From contig CM055108.1 of the NCBI GenBank assembly GCA_029204225.1, forward strand, positions 10,514,293-10,578,292: a stretch of DNA of 64,000 nt, read 5' to 3'. The notes below the pieces were generated by a model. The model had not been told where the DNA came from. It worked only from the letters and a program-made list of their open reading frames with translations, and searched no databases. The position numbers were made by a program, and so were the translations under genes. This stretch comes from Diphasiastrum complanatum. Taxonomy: Eukaryota; Streptophyta; Lycopodiopsida; Lycopodiales; Lycopodiaceae. Positions within the stretch are counted from its first letter, which is position 1. The number at the start of each line of letters is the position of its first letter. Shown piece by piece: positions 34,412 to 48,978 of this stretch.

Positions 34412-35300
34412 TGTGAAAAATTGTCAAAAATCTATCTTGGTTATTTTATGATTTTATGTTTGTGAGTACATTTCACATGTGTGGAGCATGTTTTCACATG
34501 TGTAAAATAGCTAGAAATAGTTTACAATGTTGACTTTAGGGGTTTCATAAAGATTGCTAGTCAAGCATCTTGGTGTCATTAGGTGATAGGGCCAATTTTG
34601 GCTTTAGAGATCAAATGGTCAAGTACACATGTTTTGTAATGATTAGGCCAAAATTCAATTGTGATGTAACTTGAGCTAGTTAGGTTGCTTACACATGTCA
34701 AGTTTAGGTTTAATGAGTGATGCACCCTATGTGGTGGCAAAAGTCAAAGGGTCCAATCATAAGAGAGAGATGTATTCGAAGGGTCCAATCAAAAGCGAGG
34801 GATGTTGCATCACACATCCAATAGGATTAGAGAGGCTATGTTTAAGGGGTCCAATAAGAATCAAGCATGGATCTCCATGAGTTTCTATATGTACTTTCAC
34901 TCCCTGCATTAATGTATGAGAGATCTATGAGGTTTTTGAGTCAATTTGGAGATTTGCCAATTTTGCTTGTATTGTCTTCTCTCTCTAGATGAGCCCAAAA
35001 GTGGTATTTTCTCTCTCTACCCAAGGAGAGGAGCTTGTTGGGACTTAGTTTACTTCAAGAAGTCTTCCACATGTGTGAAGCACCTTTTGGTAATGAATGA
35101 ATGCATGTAGAATGGTCTTTTTGCCTTAGATCTTGTCATTGATCTTGGATTTCAATCAATACGTGATCTATAGTGCATGAGCCAAGCTTAGGAGATCAAT
35201 TTCACACATTAGGACATTTCCACATGTGTGAACTTTCACACCAATGTGGTATCTCATTATTTACAAAATCAGAGGCCCTCAAATCTATTTCTCGCTTTCT
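34412..35300 (+). mobile_element. Copia 3' LTR of the deleted derivative
   Basis: Starts TGTGAAAAATTGTCAAAAAT after TTTGAGGAG. It has many CACATGTGTGAA-type motifs (34475, 34495, 35069, 35220). A GGGTCCAATCA/GGGTCCAATAAGA repeat lies at about 34748-34870, the counterpart of the TATTGGACC repeat in the minus-strand LTR at 51935-52085. The right end is not fixed. Confidence 0.65.
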
Positions 35301-35839
35301 TAATTAATCCTTTACTTCTTAGTGATTTCTTGAAGGAAGAAATTATGTAATCAGAGGTAAGATGGATTGAAAAACTGTTGAGAGTGAATGTTATTCGTCT
35401 CAGAGATTTTTTGGATATGTTATTTACTTACTCATGAGGAATAGAAATTATTTTGTAGCTGAGTTACAAGATCTCAATGAGATATGTGGGTAACATATGT
35501 GGGTTCTGAAGGAATCTGCCAAATAAAAATGTGTTTATGTATTGGGTCATAGTTGGTTCATGTAACTAGTGTTTGCATGAAGGTGATATTACTAACTTGT
35601 GTTGAGTGTAACCTAGTTGAGAAACTTATCGCTTAGTATATTTTTCAACCTTGAGTTGTACTCCAAAACAGAGATTAATAATTGAAAAATTGATTATCTC
35701 TGAGTACTTGTTTGATATGAAAGTCAAACTAAGGATAACGATTTCCTAGGTTAATATTGAAAGTTAAAGGAACTGTTCTTGTAGTTCTTTCCTATCTTGA
35801 GGACCTTCTAAGGATAGAAGCAGTTTAAGGAGGGAAGAA
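35301..35839. other. Non-coding, ends in a polypurine tract
   Basis: No gene. It ends with AAGGAGGGAAGAA directly before an LTR start, which is what precedes a 3' LTR. The LTR that follows may therefore have belonged to two elements. Confidence 0.45.
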
Positions 35840-36542
35840 TGTTATGGCCATATTCGGTTAAGGACCTAGAATAGTCCTAATATGGTAGACCGGCCCTCCA
35901 GTACTCGAGATTATTGGTCACGCCGAGATTTAATTCTATGTTGAGGTCTGTTTGTGACTAATTACCTTGAGAGGACCCAAACACTCTAATTGAGATATTT
36001 GGAGCATTGCATGTCTGTGCGAGAGATATAGGCAAGAGGACTACATGAAGAGATGAGACCTATTTATGGTTGACTTGCATGGGGGTTGTATGGTTTCATG
36101 CATAGGACTCTACTCTCTATATAATGAGGTAGGGATTCTCCGGTCGACATATTGGGTTTAGGTTACCAGTTTCTCTCTCCTCCTCTTGCTTCACATGGCA
36201 TGGCTTGGGGGCTAGATCAGGTTTGATCTAGGATTGGTTGGGCGGTTCGGCTCCATAGTCTCTCTTATTGTGTTCTCCTATCCTCATCTTAGGGGCAATC
36301 CTTTAGGGTCTTTACAACAAGACTATTGCTCTGGAATTATTAACACTACACACCCCCAACACAAGTAATACTGGTTACTTTCTAATGTCTATTGAAAACC
36401 AAAATAACTCTCGAATCCATTTCATTTGAAATAAGTCACAGTTGTACCAAATATTTAACTTTCAAGCACTATCCTCTTGGGGTTCGACATTATTTACTAC
36501 AAAATCTATTTTATCTTTGATGGTATAGTACGACATATACCA
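35840..36542 (+). mobile_element. Ty3/gypsy LTR (about 700 bp)
   Basis: Bounded TGTTATGGCC...CATATACCA. Followed two or three bases later by TTTTTGGTGCCGTTGCTG, close to the TTGGCGCCGTTGCC start common in plant gypsy elements, then a gag start. A TATATAATGAGG box lies near 36116. Confidence 0.72.
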
Positions 36543-36544
36543 AT

Positions 36545-36562
36545 TTTTGGTGCCGTTGCTGA
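36545..36562 (+). other. Gypsy primer binding site region
   Basis: TTTTGGTGCCGTTGCTGA just inside the LTR. It resembles the sequence that follows the 5' LTR in Tat/Athila-like plant gypsy elements; the exact primer tRNA is not determined. Confidence 0.6.
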
Positions 36563-36617
36563 AGATAGCTCAAGAAAGTTAAAAGGAAACTGACACTTCC
36601 ATCTCCGTTCCTAGTGT

Positions 36618-39452
36618 ATGTCAGATAGAGAATCTCAATTAGAACGATACCGTAACCTTAGAGAGGAATTTTTACGAAGACAGAGAGCGGGTACAAGTAG
36701 AAGAAATCTCGGCAAGATCACTATCCAGCTTCTCAAACTCTTACTTAGCTTCGGTATGGAGGGTCCTGCTCCACGTTTCACTCCCATTTCAAAAATCAAG
36801 TATGATTATTTTAAAGGAACTACTTCAGATGCAGGTAGCTATGTCTTGCAATTCGAGTTGATTGCTAATGCATATAACAAAGGAACTGACGTAGACAAAC
36901 TGCAAATCTTTTTCGGTCTGCTGAGAAAGCAGGCACGCATATAGTACAGTCAAGTTGAACTAGGTCGTGAAGTAACTTGGTTACTACTAAAAGATGCGTT
37001 TCTGAACCAGTATAGAGAAATTGGCTATAAATCTAGATTTCTCGGATGACTGAACAATGTTCAAAAGAAAACTAAAGAATCCCTTAAAAAATATACACGA
37101 AAGGTCAAGAATCTTATAGGAAAACTAACCGGTGTATATCTCGTTGCTATGCAGATCGAATGGTTTTTGGCTGGTTTAACCACCAAAAATCGATCGATAT
37201 TGCAGACAAGGAGACTTGACTTTCTTATCAATTGTATTGATTTAGGAGATCTCGGCACACCAAAAATTGATGTTACCAGTGTTGGATGCTTAATTGAAGA
37301 TGTGTTAAATAATTCTGGTCCAAGCATGAACATAATAACAAAAGACACAACTCATACTTTGGGGCTGACCCATTTGACCAACATAGTGAAATATCAAGTT
37401 AGCAGATTCGACTAGACGAAAGCCTGTTGGAGAATTGAAGGACACAGTATACATTCAAGCCAAGTCTTTTACAATGAATTTTATAGTTATCAAACCACTC
37501 GGTTTTCCATCTTATTCTGTACTAATTGGACGACCATGGCTTTATCAATCGAATGCAAGTGTTTACTGGAAGTTCAGAGAATTGAGATTTTAAACTGGTG
37601 AGACCAATAATCGAGATAAGCGAGCTGAACAAATAATCACCTAGAGTCGTGACAAATACGAAGGTGAAACTCCTTTGTCTGACACTAGTTTTAGCTCAGG
37701 AGATTCTTCTTATGCACTAAATATTTTTTCCAAGACAACCGACATCGAAGTGCAATATTTTGAATGCTACGAGAACAATGACGAAGAAGAATTCTTTGAT
37801 GCCTGCAACACTGAAGTGGATGTTTCGGATAAAGAAATAAAAGTTGCAGTAACGAACTCTGAAGAGTCTGATGAAGATTCAAGTGACGAATTTGACGAAT
37901 CCGAACAAGAATGTGGTAATAAGAACCAGGCTGACGACAAAAATATATCTATGGAGTCAACCATGCATGAAATTCATGGCCATACTAAGGCCAATATGAC
38001 AGAAGGTATCATTCTACCAGATTCCACTAAACTTATTGAACTTGCACTTGGCATATTTGTGCATGTCTCAAAATCACTTGGAGAGACAAAATTAGTTGAA
38101 TTCACGGAATTGTTGAAGGAGTACCAAGATGTATTTGCTTGGTCGTTCAACGATTTGAAAGGAATACCTGTCGAATTCGGAGAACATCAGTATTGATCTT
38201 AAAGAAGATTATGTACCTGTTCGATAGAGACAATATCGACGCAATCCAAAGTACTACCTCATGGTAAAAGACGAACTCAACAAGCACCTTAAGGTAGGTA
38301 TTATTTATTCCATGTTAGATAGTGAATGGATGTCTCCCATTGTTGTTGTTCCAAAGAAGAAGACTAGCAAACTTTGAATATGCCATGACTTCAAGAAGCT
38401 GAATGCTGCCACAAGGAAGGATTATCATCCTTTTACCCTTCACTGATTTTATCTTAGATCAGGTTGCTGGTAAAAAACGTAATAGTTTTTATGACAGTTT
38501 CTTTGGTTACAATCAGGTTGAAGTAAGAAAAGAGGATCGTTCAAAGACCATGTTTACTACAGATTGGGGCACTTATGCCTACAACAAAACGTCCTTTGGT
38601 CTTTGCAACGCACCAGCAGCCAACAAATTATGATGTTAATTTTTGCTGCCTTCCTAAGAACTTTTCTTGAAATTTTCATTGATGATTTATGTGTTTACAG
38701 TGATGTAAAAAACACATATACAAAAGCTGAAACTTACATTGCAACGGTGTCAAGATACTTGTTTATCGCTTCACCCAGAAAAATGTCTTTCAGTATAAAA
38801 GATGAAATTTTACTTGGACAGAGAATATCAACAGAGGAATAGAGGTCGATAAAATAAAGTCGAGCTTATAAAGATACCAACAAATCTACGTGAACTAAGA
38901 GCTTTCTTAGGACATGTCGGTTACTATCGGAGATTTATCCAGAATCATGCCTCTATTGTTGCGGCTCTTACGCATCTACTTAAGAAACAAGTGGCATACT
39001 TATGGACGAATGAACAACAGAAAGCGTTCGAAGAACTTAAGCAGAGGTTGATTAATGCTCCTATTCTGAGACCACCAAACTGGGCTATTCTATTTCATAG
39101 TTATGTCGATGTTTTTGCATTCGCTATTGGTGTTTGTTTGAGCCAGAAGGACAATCAGAAGAAAGACCATCCCATATACTATGCAAGTCGACAACAAAGT
39201 GCCTCGGAGAAGAATTACTCAGTCACAGAAAGGGAAGCACTCGGAATGATTTTTACTGTTAATAAATTTTGACATTATTTGCTGAGATATGCTTTCATTT
39301 TTCATGTTGATCACTATGTTCTAAAGTATCTCGTGAATAAACCAGATTTATCACGACGAATTGCTCGATGGGTTCTACTTCTGCAAGAATTCACTTATCA
39401 AGTAGAACTTTGCCAAGAAAAATATCATACGAATGTTGACTATCTATCGTGA
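36618..39452 (+). pseudogene. Ty3/gypsy gag-protease-RT-RNase H, no integrase
   Basis: Gag from ATG 36618 (MSDRESQLERYRNLREEFLR; YDYFKGTTSDAGSYVLQFEL), broken at 36942 and resuming to about 37410. A protease-end stretch FPSYSVLIGRPWLYQSNASV lies near 37503, then an acidic linker (37675-38196; YQDVFAWSFNDLKGIPVEFG). RT: EWMSPIVVVPKKKTSKL near 38327, TTDWGTYAYNKTSFGLCNAP near 38560, and EIFIDDLCVYSD near 38671 (FIDD box). RNase H: NEQQKAFEELKQRLINAPIL near 39009, VDVFAFAIGVCLSQKDN, YYASRQQSASEKNYSVTERE, and FHVDHYVLKYLVNKPDLSRR, ending near 39452. At least five frameshifts or stops. Integrase is absent. Confidence 0.9.
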
Positions 39453-39938
39453 CTCAGCACGAAAAAAAAATTAAAAACCAATTAATGATGATTTTCCAGA
39501 TGAAAATTTGCTAAATATCAAATATCAACCTAAATATGGCATGATATACTCGAATATGAAGATATGAGCTAGATAAATATAAATCATGAAGAGGCCTATA
39601 TCATTTTTTGAGAATATAACTCCTAAAGACTTGCCTTGTATTTAAGGACAAGATCTCTAGAAGTGAAACGCTGCTTTGGATAGCCTTTCTAGTAGGTCAT
39701 CGATGCGAAATGACTAAATATGAATCAACATATTAAACTAGAGTAATTTAAACTCTTAGTTAAATATACCTCTCACTGTATAATTGAACATACATTCAAC
39801 CTAATTATTAACTAGACCTTTTCACGGGAGCTACGCACCTGTAGTCTTTAGAGGTGTGTTTGTTCGCTTCGTAGAACATATATTGACCACACGCTTCAGT
39901 CTTAAACATCAAGAGAGAAAGAGTTTATGTATTTGTGA
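39453..39938. other. Non-coding spacer
   Basis: No gene. It lies between the RNase H end and the next long frame and includes a moderately conserved-looking leader (TTCACGGGAGCTACGCACCT). Confidence 0.4.
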
Positions 39939-42131
39939 GAGATTGAAGAAGTGAATAGGGTGCTGAGAATTATTCTCTCTTTCCATTACCATCGCTTCTT
40001 CCATTTTCTTTGCTACTGCCACTACCATTGTTTCTACTTCACATGTCGCCACAACCCTCTTGATTCCCAATTGTCCCCTAGCACCCTAGCATCTCTCAAC
40101 CAAATCAACTTCACACCTCCTACCTCTCCTACATCTCCATCTATCCTCCAAACCACCCTCTAGTTACCTTTTGTTCCTCCCATTCCCTTGTTTGAACAAT
40201 CTGTTCTAACCCCCGTTTCCACTTTTGCTCCTCTCACACTCCGCACATCTCTAGTAAAAGCTATAGAGGGCAACAAACCGTTGCCTGATGACGCATTTGT
40301 GCAAACAGTTTTTGTAGCTTCACCTGATCATGCTGATCCCACCGCACCAGACGGAATGCAGTCCCTGGAGAAACTCATTGAAGACAACAATGACACAGTA
40401 CAGGCCGTCGGGGCCTCCTCACAACAAGCCCCTGATAGCATCAGCATACCGGCCGGTCCTACAGATATTATGACAGCCTACCAAATCTTGGAAACTTATG
40501 TCCAAGAGGTGGTAGCTGCAAAAACAAAGCTAGACGGTCGTGTACTAGAATTAGCAAAGAGAAACACCCAACTGCGGGCTGAAATCAGTCAACTACAATA
40601 GGATCTGCTGATCACCCAACAACACGAACAAGCGGGACAAGCTAAGGTGGAAAAGCTCAAGAAATATGAAGTGGATCTCCAAGGATATATCACAGCCCTG
40701 TCCAAGTCTACCACGGACACTCAGGCCAAGGTTCAGGAGATCCAGCAGCAGCTCACGCAATGCCTCACTCCACTCCAGGCACAAATCATGATGCTCGAAA
40801 TAGAAAATTTACGCTTGGGAGCGGAGGTGACGACATTACAAGTAGAGAAGACGACATGGCTGGCACAACCTGCACCTACCAACAGACCCCTCAGTCAAGC
40901 CGAGGTGGATCTACTAAGGAAGCAAGTGCAGGCCTATACTGACACATTCGCCAAGTACCAAGCCGAGTTCAACAATTATCGACGTGGGGCAATGCAAAAA
41001 TTGGCACAGGCTAAAAGTACTTTGAAGGCCTGTCAGAAAAACATCGAGCAGCAGCCTCAACCGGCCCCAATGGTGATTCCACTGCTACCCTTAAAAGACT
41101 CTGCCAGCTTAAGTTCCAACCAAGAAAAGGACAAATAGGAAGAAGGACCAACCACGCAAGATCAAAGCTCATATATAGCCAATGCAGGTGCCCAGAATCC
41201 GAGCCAGGATACGGGTCCGAGCCAAAGCCAAGGGGAGCGACAAGCTTCCACATCTTGCGGCTCGAGATCCATATCTGCCAACTGCGCTTTCCGTTGACCA
41301 AAGTCCGTGGAGGAGAAAATCAATGAGTTCTTGGTCAAATATCTCCACAAGTTCTCAAGAGGCGACTGGCAGATATCCTTTTCAGCACAAACCATCGAAG
41401 GCAATGAGCTGCATGTACTTCCCGCCCTCCGACCACAACCATTCTAGCACCAGCAGTTGTTCGAACGAGACCCTACGGCCATCAGGGCCAATGTGACTAG
41501 TCCACGACAACTACGGGTGAACGCGCATTTCCTGCCATGCACGCAACAATCGAAATGGGTGGAATGCGGCACTCCCCTGGACCAAACCACCATCCAGAAC
41601 TGCAATTGGCCAAGAATTTCTTCAGAGCACGGTTGGAATACGGATGTAGACGCCCAAAGGGCTCTCACCTAATTTTCTAATAACTATTTCAACTGTCTCG
41701 ATCCAATAGTCCGTGCGGCAGCCACTTACTCCCGGGACATAGAATATTTAATGGGCATTGAAACAAAATGGGACAATTTCCTCCTGCCCATATTCTTTGA
41801 TCCAAATAAAGTGCTAACCTCGGAGAAAGTTGAAAATCAGCTTCCAATAGCGCGAGTCTACTACTGAGTAGCACTCCTCGGCGATCCCTTGACATGTAGA
41901 TTCCAAGCGTGGGTCGACCAAAGCTGGTTAACAGGAGTCCACAAGTCCCTTTTCACGCCCAAGGACTTGAAGAATATCAACCGAATCAGCTTTACGGAAG
42001 ATGTTCCAGGCTACCTTATCCACTAGAGGCAGGCCAAGAAAACTTTGTACTGAACCGGCAGAGTGCCGAGGGACCGACACTACTTCAGGTCGTGGGTCCT
42101 ATGGGGGGTATTCCCAACACATTGTAAATAA
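39939..42131 (+). pseudogene. Long unrecognised frame with nine stops, no frameshift
   Basis: One reading frame (codon positions divisible by three) holds for about 730 codons, broken only by stops at 40161, 40599, 41136, 41295, 41445, 41670, 41865, 42024 and 42051. The N-terminus is Pro/Ser/Thr-rich. The middle (about 40470-41080) is coiled-coil-like, Gln/Glu/Ala-rich (QILETYVQEVVAAKTKLDGR, VEKLKKYEVDLQGYITALSK). The C-terminal third looks globular (EKINEFLVKYLHKFSRGDWQ, YSRDIEYLMGIETKWDNFLL, FQAWVDQSWLTGVHKSLFTP, HYFRSWVLWGVFP). It could be a retroelement gag or an extra frame of the gypsy element upstream. I do not recognise the family, and no ATG start is evident. Confidence 0.6.
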
Positions 42132-42670
42132 ATAAAATAAAAAAAAAGAAATAGTTGCGAGAGTCATGGCGTCTAGCGTGTATAAGCCCATGGACCAATG
42201 ACACAAGTTAAGTTGTAAATAGAATAAAGGACTTGGATTTTTTTGCAAATAAAATAAAATTTGAGGTTACAATGTCAAGTTTATAAACTTAGTGTAAAAC
42301 TTTCTAAGTTGGGTCCAAATTGAGACTCACATGAATCATGTGAATTCCAATGTACTTTTCTAGAACCCTTGGATTAGATTGGGTCCAAGATGGATGGTTA
42401 AGATTAGTGCCCATATTTTTAGAAGTAGCCAATAGGATTTTGGGGCAAGGGCCTTCCCCATTGATAAAAAGGCACCTCTTGTACCATATTTTCATGCTTA
42501 ATAAGAAGGAGGAGACTCTACTATTTTGGAAAGCCAAAGCATCCTCATTTGCTAAGCACTCATGCTAATGCTATTGTTGTGTTTTCCATTTGCTTTTCAT
42601 TTCCTTGTTATTGTTTTAGTAGTTATGGTTTTTTCATTAGCATGTATCTTGAGCATTTGAGCTAACCTCC

Positions 42671-42675
<5 letters not shown>
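42132..42675. other. Non-coding, A-rich start
   Basis: Begins with AAATAAAATAAAAAAAAAGA, possibly a retroposed tail. No gene. Confidence 0.4.

Positions 42676-42735
<60 letters not shown>
42676..42735 (+). repeat. (CT)n microsatellite
   Basis: About 60 bp of CT repeat followed by imperfect CTTT copies. Confidence 0.95.
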
Positions 42736-42743
<8 letters not shown>

Positions 42744-42989
42744 TTGCCTCTCTATCTCTTCTCTTATTCTCTTCCAATTTCACCCAAAACATGTTGAATG
42801 CTAGTTTAGTGGAGTAGAGTTAGTGGGGGTAGTGTTAAAGGTGAGTAGAGTTAGGAGAAAAAGTAGAGATCAACTAAAAGTAGCATCTAAGCTAGGTTAG
42901 GATCTTATCCAAGTGTTCTAACCCTCTTTGACAGGCGGAAGGGCTACTCACCGACCAAATCTATATCCCTACAGAGAGATAGAGCGAGA

Positions 42990-43110
<121 letters not shown>

Positions 43111-43144
43111 CGCTCCATCTACTACTAGTACAAAACCTTTCACA

Positions 43145-43392
43145 GATTTAGGATTTTGCTTTAAAAAAAATTTATCCATCCATACGTTCATTTTTTTTCC
43201 TTACTCATGCCTCATGCACACCAGATAGGGATTTAATATTTTGCTTTAAAAAAATATATATCCATCCATGCGTTCATTTTTTTCCCTTACTTCTGTCTCA
43301 TGGAAACCAAAATAGGGATTTAAGATTCTGCTCAAAACAAATTAACGATCCATGCATTTGTTCTTTTCCTTATGCCTCATGCAGATAAAGGT
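43145..43392 (+). repeat. Three tandem units of about 80-86 bp
   Basis: Units at about 43145, 43227 and 43313 share AGGGATTTAA.ATT.TGCT..AAA, ATCCATCCAT.CGTTCATTTT and CCTTA..C.TGCCTCATG. Divergence grows toward the third unit. Confidence 0.8.
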
Positions 43393-43912
<520 letters not shown>

Positions 43913-44044
43913 ATTACATTTCCAAGTATGAACAACATTATGGAATTGGAGTGTGATTCTAGTAATTTTTGTTTCAATCTGTTGCTTTAATTTGTTGCAT
44001 TTAAGGTTGATCGTCGCAATGAAGCTGAATCTCTTGCAACAGGT

Positions 44045-45799
<1,755 letters not shown>

Positions 45800-45889
45800 T
45801 TAGTACAATTTCATCTTAAATTTCCACAGATGGTAATTTGCTCCATCAAGCTTGTCCATGATAGGGCTGGCTTTCCCTTGGGAATCCAT
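45800..45889 (-). pseudogene. Copia gag N-terminus
   Basis: The minus strand reads MDSQGKASPIMDKLDGANYH then LWKFKMKLY and a stop, a standard copia gag start. It is truncated at once into LINE sequence. Confidence 0.85.
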
Positions 45890-46014
45890 GTGGAAGAATT
45901 AGTCTAAGTGATAGGAGAAACTATCAGTGATCTGATATTTACAGAACAAGAAAATAATTACTCTATCGGCTAGTAGAGTCTTGTACTGTGGAAGCTTATC
46001 AAGCTATGAAAATA

Positions 46015-46026
46015 GCTCTGATAGCA
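46015..46026 (-). other. Copia primer binding site
   Basis: The minus strand reads TGCTATCAGAGC, one base from the usual copia site, between the LTR and the gag start. Confidence 0.85.
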
Positions 46027-47037
46027 TGTTGGGGGAGAGAGAGAGAGGATGGAGAATAAATGACGAACACGAACGAGAAACGAACTCGAACAAGAAACGA
46101 ACGAGAAGCGAACTCGAACAGAAAATGTTCGTGCGCAGCGGAATGAATTATTTGACTCTCTCCGTAAGCACGACTACGCTTATCAGAATGAAGAGAACTT
46201 TAGTGATGGAAATCACAGTCATTCTAGATTACGTAGCCAAACATTTAATGGATGAAACGCTAGATGAATAATTTGTCGTGAATTGCAAGACAAATTATCT
46301 GTCGCGAAGGATTCGCGAAGAGCTAGACTATGCTCGACTGATAATTAGTCGCGAATTATTCGCAAAATACAAGACTAAAAGTTGATCGTCTATTACTAGA
46401 AAGAGCAACTAGAAAGATCAAACAAAATGAAGAACAAGCATAGCAATATTAATACAGATCTGAATGCAGAACAAAGAGTTGTATCAGATTAAGTATATCA
46501 TGTATACAAGTTAATAATGCGGCAGAGCATAATACAATAGCGGACGAATTCGCGTGCCCTACGAAGCTTATTTTGTCTGTAATGAGGAATGAAACCTCTT
46601 CACTTAGTCTCTTCTTATCTCGCTTCTCATCTAACTCTCTCTATCTTGAATACACGAATGGTATCCAATATATATACATAATATTACAGGTGTGCAGATG
46701 TGCAAGTTTTGAGTGGATGTGCTGTCTGTAGGAGATCGTGGGTGGCTCCAATCGTTGTCCAATCTGTTAGCGCAACTGCATGGAGTGAGCGTAAAAAGGG
46801 TGCGACGTCAGCCAGTGCTGAAGTGAACTTTGGTGATGATGCGAAAAGTGGGTCACTCTAACGAATGGCCTTAGGATAAGATTTACAGGGTGCCTTAGCT
46901 TTTAGGGCACCTTCGGCATTCTGTAGGATAGTGTCCCCTTTTGTCACCATAACCTGTGTAAAAACATAGTGTTCGCGATTCTTTCGCCTTTTATTCGTCT
47001 GTGCGAATTTGCGTGTAATTATGCAGGTTGTGTGACA
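46027..47037 (-). mobile_element. Copia 5' LTR (about 1.0 kb)
   Basis: On the minus strand it starts TGTCACACAACCTGCATAAT and ends ...CTCCCCCAACA, bounded TG..CA and next to the primer site. It contains CGAACGAGAA/CGAACTCGAACA tandem motifs (46060-46125) and several TCGCGAA motifs (46270-46360). LINE sequence lies on both sides, so this copia piece interrupts the LINE. Confidence 0.75.
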
Positions 47038-47880
47038 ACGTTAGTAAATATGCAGCAAGAATGGAGGCAAATTAAAAAATGAGATTTAGGAGAGTAGAAG
47101 GAGTAAATCCAACACTTGCGAGATTCTCGGTGACCAACATCACCACCTCGAGGAGGCAAAGGCAAACACCAGAGAGGCAAAAGCAAAAAGGCATGCCAAG
47201 CTGTGGTATCAAGAAGGTTGGGAGCCAAACGAGACAAAGCTAAGGATAAAGCTCTAAGCGCAAGGCAAAGGGTATGTGTGCATAAAGACGAGGATGAGAA
47301 AAACCTAAGTAAAAAGTGGCTAAAATATCAAGCGAGCGAATCCTTGTCCAAGCCAAGTCCGATGGCAAAGTGGGAGCAGGATGACGTACAAGGTCGACAT
47401 TGGTTAGTGCGAGCTGCTGACAGAAAGCAAAGCAAGCGTTTTGATGGCGAGAAAGACCAACACCTTGCACATAAAGGCGACCACAGCCCGCACATGGAAC
47501 AAGGGGGTGAGAAGAGGAAGAAGGAGAAAGTTGAGAAACTGAAAGAGAGGAAGAAAGGTGGGGTGAAGATGGGGCGGACAGTATGGCGCCACTTGGCCAG
47601 AGGAAACAAGCAAGAAATCTGCAACATCATGGTGGGCTTCCCAACAAGCGCATGAAGGGAAAGCACTGGAAGGGTGGTATGAAGGTGAAGCAAGTCTCTT
47701 TTCTCCATGAGAAACCATATTGACAGGTAAAGAAGATCCTAGCAATAAAGCAACACGAGGAATGCACATGTAGAAGTCAAAATGGAAAGTAGAGACAACA
47801 AGACAGGCTTTTTGTAATCTGAAAAAACGAAAATTCCAAGCCTTGGAATAGCAAAAGAGATGCACAAGGTGAACTTTACA
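47038..47880 (-). pseudogene. LINE N-terminal part
   Basis: Minus-strand frames include a Cys-rich stretch (CSMCGLWSPLCARCWSF) and DTTAWHAFLLLPLWCLPLPP followed by RGGDVGHRE. The latter resembles the conserved Leu/Pro-rich stretch ending in RGG found before the RT of the same LINE group as the 44215-45799 fragment. Frames shift several times. Together with that fragment it suggests one LINE split by the copia LTR, with most RT lost. Confidence 0.55.
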
Positions 47881-48869
47881 TATGAGAAAAGAGGGGGAAA
47901 CAGCTACCTAAGAATACTAGTCTTGTTTTTTAGGGATACGTTTTCTAAAAACAACAGGGCTTTTCCTCGAACAATACCTAAAAAGAGAGAAAAAAGCCTA
48001 TATGACTGTTGAAGAAGCTTGAAAACAGTTCGTAGAAAAGAACAGTCCTAATTGAACTCGCTGGAGATTCCAACATACTGCAAGAAACAGATGAAACAAC
48101 TGGAAGATTTCAAGCTATGAAAGTTATGCAAAACTCTGTTGGCAGATGTAGTGCTTGACAAGTCTGAAAATGCAGGCACAAGTGGTGAACTAGCCGCAGA
48201 CAGACAGCTCAGAAGGCCGCAGGCTGAAATTTCGTAGAAAGACTGCTTGGAGTATGCAGCTGGTGTATTCACAAATGTAGATCGTTTAAAGAATGGATTG
48301 ACACAATAGTTCACTGGCTGTGGAGCGACCTTTGTGAGGAAGGATATTGGTAGAAACAACCCAGAGAAAACAGAGGAAAAATCTTTGAAAGCTGACAGGT
48401 TTTCTGAGCAAGGGTTAGTGGACATAAAAACTCTGATCTCTCTCTATTCCTGGTCTTTTCTGGAGCTGTGAGCAGCCTAAGAGGCCGTTAGCAGCCGTAG
48501 CCTGAGGGAGGAGTTGGATCGCAGGAATAACCTTTCCCTGACAACGATGTGTTCTCTATATCTCGTGATGTAGAGGAAGCTAGACTTCTTATCCACCGTC
48601 TCTATACACAGTCAAACTATTGAGTATTCACAAATTGACATCTGACAAAGAGGGTAGCTGACCCTCTAAGAGGAAAAACAAAGATGTGCCAAGGATGAAC
48701 AAAGCTGCCTGAAGAGTGAATAGATTTCAGATGACACTTTCCTCGCATAGCCAAGAAAGCGCTATAAGTGAAAAGAGAAGACGGGTGCATTCTGAGAAAG
48801 GAAAATAGCAAATTAAAGGCAAAATCCTTAGCTATGGCAGTTTCAAGGTATTCAACTGATGCAGTTTTG
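47881..48869. other. Unrecognised, possibly LINE 5' region
   Basis: A 125-codon minus frame (48048-48425) has no known motif. The stretch near 48470 has AGCAGCC twice. No gene is claimed. Confidence 0.35.

Positions 48870-48942
<73 letters not shown>
48870..48942 (+). repeat. (TG)n(AG)n compound microsatellite
   Basis: TG repeat to about 48897 then AG repeat to 48942, followed by an 18-T run at 48961. Confidence 0.95.
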
Positions 48943-48943
<1 letters not shown>

Positions 48944-48978
48944 ACCGAAAAAGGTCCACCTTTTTTTTTTTTTTTTTC

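Noticed and set aside
47203-47655. 150-codon plus-strand Lys/Glu-rich frame
   Set aside because: It is antisense to LINE N-terminal sequence whose minus-strand translation has the better pattern.
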